This document shows, one piece after another, positions 35,692 through 37,318 of a stretch of DNA of 37,318 nt. The position numbers and the translations under genes were made by a program. Every line of letters starts with the position of its first letter. Positions within the stretch are counted from its first letter, which is position 1. The notes under the pieces were generated by a model. That model saw only the letters and a program-made list of their open reading frames with translations, was not told where the DNA came from and searched no databases. The stretch is taken from NCBI GenBank assembly GCA_963648435.1, contig CAVJDT010000014.1:1-37318 (forward strand). The letters are read 5' to 3'. Origin of the DNA: UMGS75 sp963648435. GTDB taxonomy: Bacteria; Bacillota_I; Bacilli_A; ML615J-28; CAG-313.

Positions 35692-36072
35692 ATGACAAAA
35701 GAAAACAATATTATTGGTAAATGTCCTTGCTGTGGGGAAAGACTACAAGTAACAGAACTTACATGTAAAAATTGTGAAACAACAATTAGAGGAAAGTTTA
35801 TACCTTCTAAGTTTGATTACCTGACAAGTGCACAGCTTAATTTTGCTTTAATCTTTATAAAGAACGCAGGGAATATTAAATTAATTGAAAAAGATTTAAA
35901 TATCTCTTATCCAACTGTTAAAAAGAATATTGATGAATTAATTAATGCTCTTGGTTTTGACAAAGTAAACACAGTGGTTTTAGAAAAACCAGCCAAAGAA
36001 GAAGTTTATAAAATGTTAAAAAATAAAGAAATTACTTTTGATGAAGCAGAAGAAATGCTTAAGGAGGAATAA
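35692..36072 (+). CDS. DUF2089-like zinc-ribbon/HTH regulator
   Basis: A 126-residue cytoplasmic protein. Residues 8-30 hold a zinc ribbon with Cys11-x-x-Cys14 and Cys25-x-x-Cys28 (KCPCCGE, TCKNCETT). Residues about 38-85 (FDYLTSAQLNFALIFIKNAG, then LNISYPTVKKNIDELI) match the helix-turn-helix-like core of DUF2089 proteins. The end, MLKNKEITFDEAEEMLKEE, is the SHOCT-like helical pair that also occurs in LiaX/YvlB-type envelope-stress proteins. ATG 35692 is used because GAGGTG lies six nt upstream; ATG 35686 is too close to it and TTG 35662 lies within the promoter. It ends one base before the HAAS/DUF4097 gene, so the two are coupled. A DNA-binding regulator of its own operon is the likely role (inference). 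Confidence 0.82.
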   Translation: MTKENNIIGKCPCCGERLQVTELTCKNCETTIRGKFIPSKFDYLTSAQLNFALIFIKNAGNIKLIEKDLNISYPTVKKNIDELINALGFDKVNTVVLEKPAKEEVYKMLKNKEITFDEAEEMLKEE

Positions 36073-36073
36073 T

Positions 36074-36961
36074 ATGACAAAAGAAGAATATTTAAGAAAG
36101 TTAGAAACTTTATTACAAGAAAATAATGTAGAAGATAGCGAGGCTATATTAAGTAAATGTGAAAGTAGATTTAACCTTGCCAAAGATGCAGGGTTAACAT
36201 TAGATGAAACAATTGAAATGCTTGGTAGTCCTGAAGAAATTGTGTCAAAACAAGTTAAAACACATAAAAAAGATGAAACTGATAGGAAAGTATATAATTT
36301 AGAAGTTAGAGGATGTGTAGAAGAAGATATTATTGTTACGAGAAATAATAGTGATAAAATAATTATCAATATTGATGAAGAATTACAACCATATACTAAG
36401 ATTAATCAAATCGATAATAATATTTCTGTTGTTATTAATCATGCTCATGAAATTGACTATATGGGTAGTACTATTGAAATATTGGTTGGTAATAATATTG
36501 TTTTTGATAAACTTTGCCTTGCTAGTGTATCTGGTGATATTAAATTAGATGGAGAATTTGAGGTAAAATATCCTTCATTTAATAATGTTAGTGGTGATAT
36601 TTTAATTGATAAAATTAGTGGTGATACCTTTACAATGCAATGTGTATCAGGTGATATTGATATTGATCAAATTGATGCAGATACCATTAATATAAACACG
36701 GTTAATGGCGATATCAAGATTGATCAAATTAACGCAAAAAACGTTAATGCAAGCACAGTTGCTGGTGATATTATTTTAGGCTCTTTAAAGGCTAAAGAAT
36801 GTAAAATATCAACAACTGCTGGTGATGCAAGAGTTAGATACATTGAATGTGACTATGCTACACTTAATACCTTTAGTGGTGATTTTAAATTAACAGGAAA
36901 AATAAAAGAAAAAAAGGCACGCAGTTTTAGTGGTGAAATTAATTACTGTGAGGTTAAATAA
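36074..36961 (+). CDS. HAAS (DUF1700)-like plus DUF4097 beta-repeat protein, LiaX/YvlB-like
   Basis: A 295-residue protein. Residues 1-60 (MTKEEYLRKLETLLQENNVE, then LTLDETIEMLGSPEEIVSKQ) are a HAAS/DUF1700-type helical domain. From about 75 on a DUF4097 beta-solenoid follows, with the recurring rung (V/T)(S/N/A)GDI..(D)(K/Q)I: ASVSGDIKLDG, NVSGDILIDKISGD, CVSGDIDIDQIDAD, TVNGDIKIDQINA, TVAGDIILG, TFSGDFKLTG, SFSGEINYCEV. No signal peptide or membrane segment is seen. ATG 36074 has AAGGAGG seven nt upstream; an in-frame ATG at 36038 lies inside the upstream gene. Proteins of this kind, often beside DUF2089, PspC or Lia genes, are linked to cell-envelope stress in Bacilli (for example LiaX of enterococci). 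The same role is likely here but not proven. Confidence 0.82.
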   Translation: MTKEEYLRKLETLLQENNVEDSEAILSKCESRFNLAKDAGLTLDETIEMLGSPEEIVSKQVKTHKKDETDRKVYNLEVRGCVEEDIIVTRNNSDKIIINIDEELQPYTKINQIDNNISVVINHAHEIDYMGSTIEILVGNNIVFDKLCLASVSGDIKLDGEFEVKYPSFNNVSGDILIDKISGDTFTMQCVSGDIDIDQIDADTININTVNGDIKIDQINAKNVNASTVAGDIILGSLKAKECKISTTAGDARVRYIECDYATLNTFSGDFKLTGKIKEKKARSFSGEINYCEVK

Positions 36962-36971
36962 GAGGTATACT

Positions 36972-37235
36972 ATGAATGACCAAAATAGCAATCAGACATA
37001 TGAAGAGAAAAATAAAGAAACGTATGAAGAAAATGATGTAGAAATTAATTTTGGTAGATTGGGAAAAAACAAAATTCATATCAATATTGGTAAATCAAAA
37101 AATAAAGTCATTAAAAAGCTATCTGCATTACTTCCTTTATTTTGTTTAACAGCGTTTTTTATTAATAAGGAAATTTCATTTTATAAAAAAAGAGTATATA
37201 ATTTGCAAAATATTCCTTTAAATGATAAAATTTGA
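36972..37235 (+). CDS. Small membrane protein, third gene of the DUF4097 unit
   Basis: An 87-residue protein: a polar, acidic N-terminus (to about 30), INFGRLGKNKIHINIGKSKN (about 34-53), and one hydrophobic segment (LSALLPLFCLTAFFI, about 60-74) followed by a basic tail. ATG 36972 has AGAGGT about six nt upstream, ten nt after the previous stop; an in-frame ATG at 36930 lies in the upstream gene. It is the only gene in the window that ends in TGA; reading through would add just four residues to a TAA. A membrane partner for the DUF4097 protein is plausible. It is shorter than PspC-like proteins usual in this position, and could be a shortened form. Confidence 0.6.
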   Translation: MNDQNSNQTYEEKNKETYEENDVEINFGRLGKNKIHINIGKSKNKVIKKLSALLPLFCLTAFFINKEISFYKKRVYNLQNIPLNDKI

Positions 37236-37282
37236 CTGTATCAAATATAACACTACTCGCACTCTTATTTACAGCACTACAC

Positions 37283-37318
37283 GCAGTTTTTTAGTATTAT
37301 CTAAGAGACTGCTTTTTT
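37283..37318 (+). terminator. Intrinsic terminator at the window end
   Basis: GCAGTTTTTTAG (37283-37294) pairs with CTAAGAGACTGC (37301-37312) in 12 pairs, two of them G-U, around a 6-nt loop. At least six T follow to the last base of the window. It closes the DUF2089/DUF4097 unit. Confidence 0.85.

Noticed and set aside
36038..36073. Longer start for the HAAS/DUF4097 protein
   Set aside because: It overlaps the DUF2089 gene and ignores the strong AAGGAGG just before ATG 36074.
36016..36369. Minus-strand open frame of 117 codons over the DUF2089/DUF4097 junction
   Set aside because: The plus-strand genes there have recognisable domains and start sites; the minus frame is Ser/Leu/Phe-rich low-complexity sequence.
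36930..36971. Longer start for the last small membrane protein
   Set aside because: It lies inside the DUF4097 gene; ATG 36972 has its own ribosome binding site.
1..37318. Mycoplasma genetic code (TGA as Trp)
   Set aside because: Tryptophan codons are TGG throughout and long genes contain no in-frame TGA, so code 11 fits.

Overview
The window comes from a very AT-rich, low-GC bacterium. All genes are on the + strand and each has a Shine-Dalgarno site. Tryptophan is read from TGG and the long frames carry no in-frame TGA, so the standard bacterial code applies. The AT bias, the number of lipoproteins with a plain lipobox, and the BspA-type leucine-rich repeats, InlB/Flg_new repeats, GLUG motifs and Big-type Ig domains point to a host-associated Bacillota, probably a gut Bacilli lineage near the Mollicutes/Erysipelotrichia. 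That placement is an inference; no marker gene is present. No rRNA, tRNA, CRISPR array, transposase or phage gene was seen.

Layout: (1) 2-592, the 3' end of a GLUG-motif surface protein, followed by two hairpins. (2) 932-3684, a two-gene unit with two tandem mgtE-type magnesium transporter genes, a good promoter and an intrinsic terminator. (3) 3968-35450, about 31.5 kb of genes in one direction, with gaps of at most 58 nt, two small overlaps, and no convincing intrinsic terminator until 35466-35503. It encodes a lipoprotein, a full oligopeptide ABC transporter (OppA, B, C, D, F), a small membrane protein, a 2485-residue lipid-anchored subtilase with about 30 leucine-rich repeats, and five more lipoproteins, several of them giant and modular. 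(4) 35692-37235, a three-gene unit: a DUF2089-like zinc-ribbon/HTH protein, a HAAS(DUF1700)-like plus DUF4097 beta-repeat protein, and a small membrane protein. It has a consensus promoter embedded in repeated ATTAATTTT elements and a terminator at the window end.

The most interesting reading is that region 3 is one functional locus for surface proteolysis and peptide capture. The cell-surface subtilase, with adhesive LRR and Ig modules, would cleave host, dietary or microbial protein; OppA would bind the released peptides and OppBCDF import them; the other lipoproteins would bind or present substrate on the cell surface. Co-orientation and spacing are direct observations and the Opp and subtilase assignments rest on clear motifs. 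The joint function is an inference.

Candidate regulatory structure: a near-perfect 26-bp palindrome and a cre-like site upstream of the long operon, a 10-bp perfect hairpin between oppA and oppB, direct repeats overlapping the mgtE promoter, and an ATTAATTTT array over the DUF2089 promoter.
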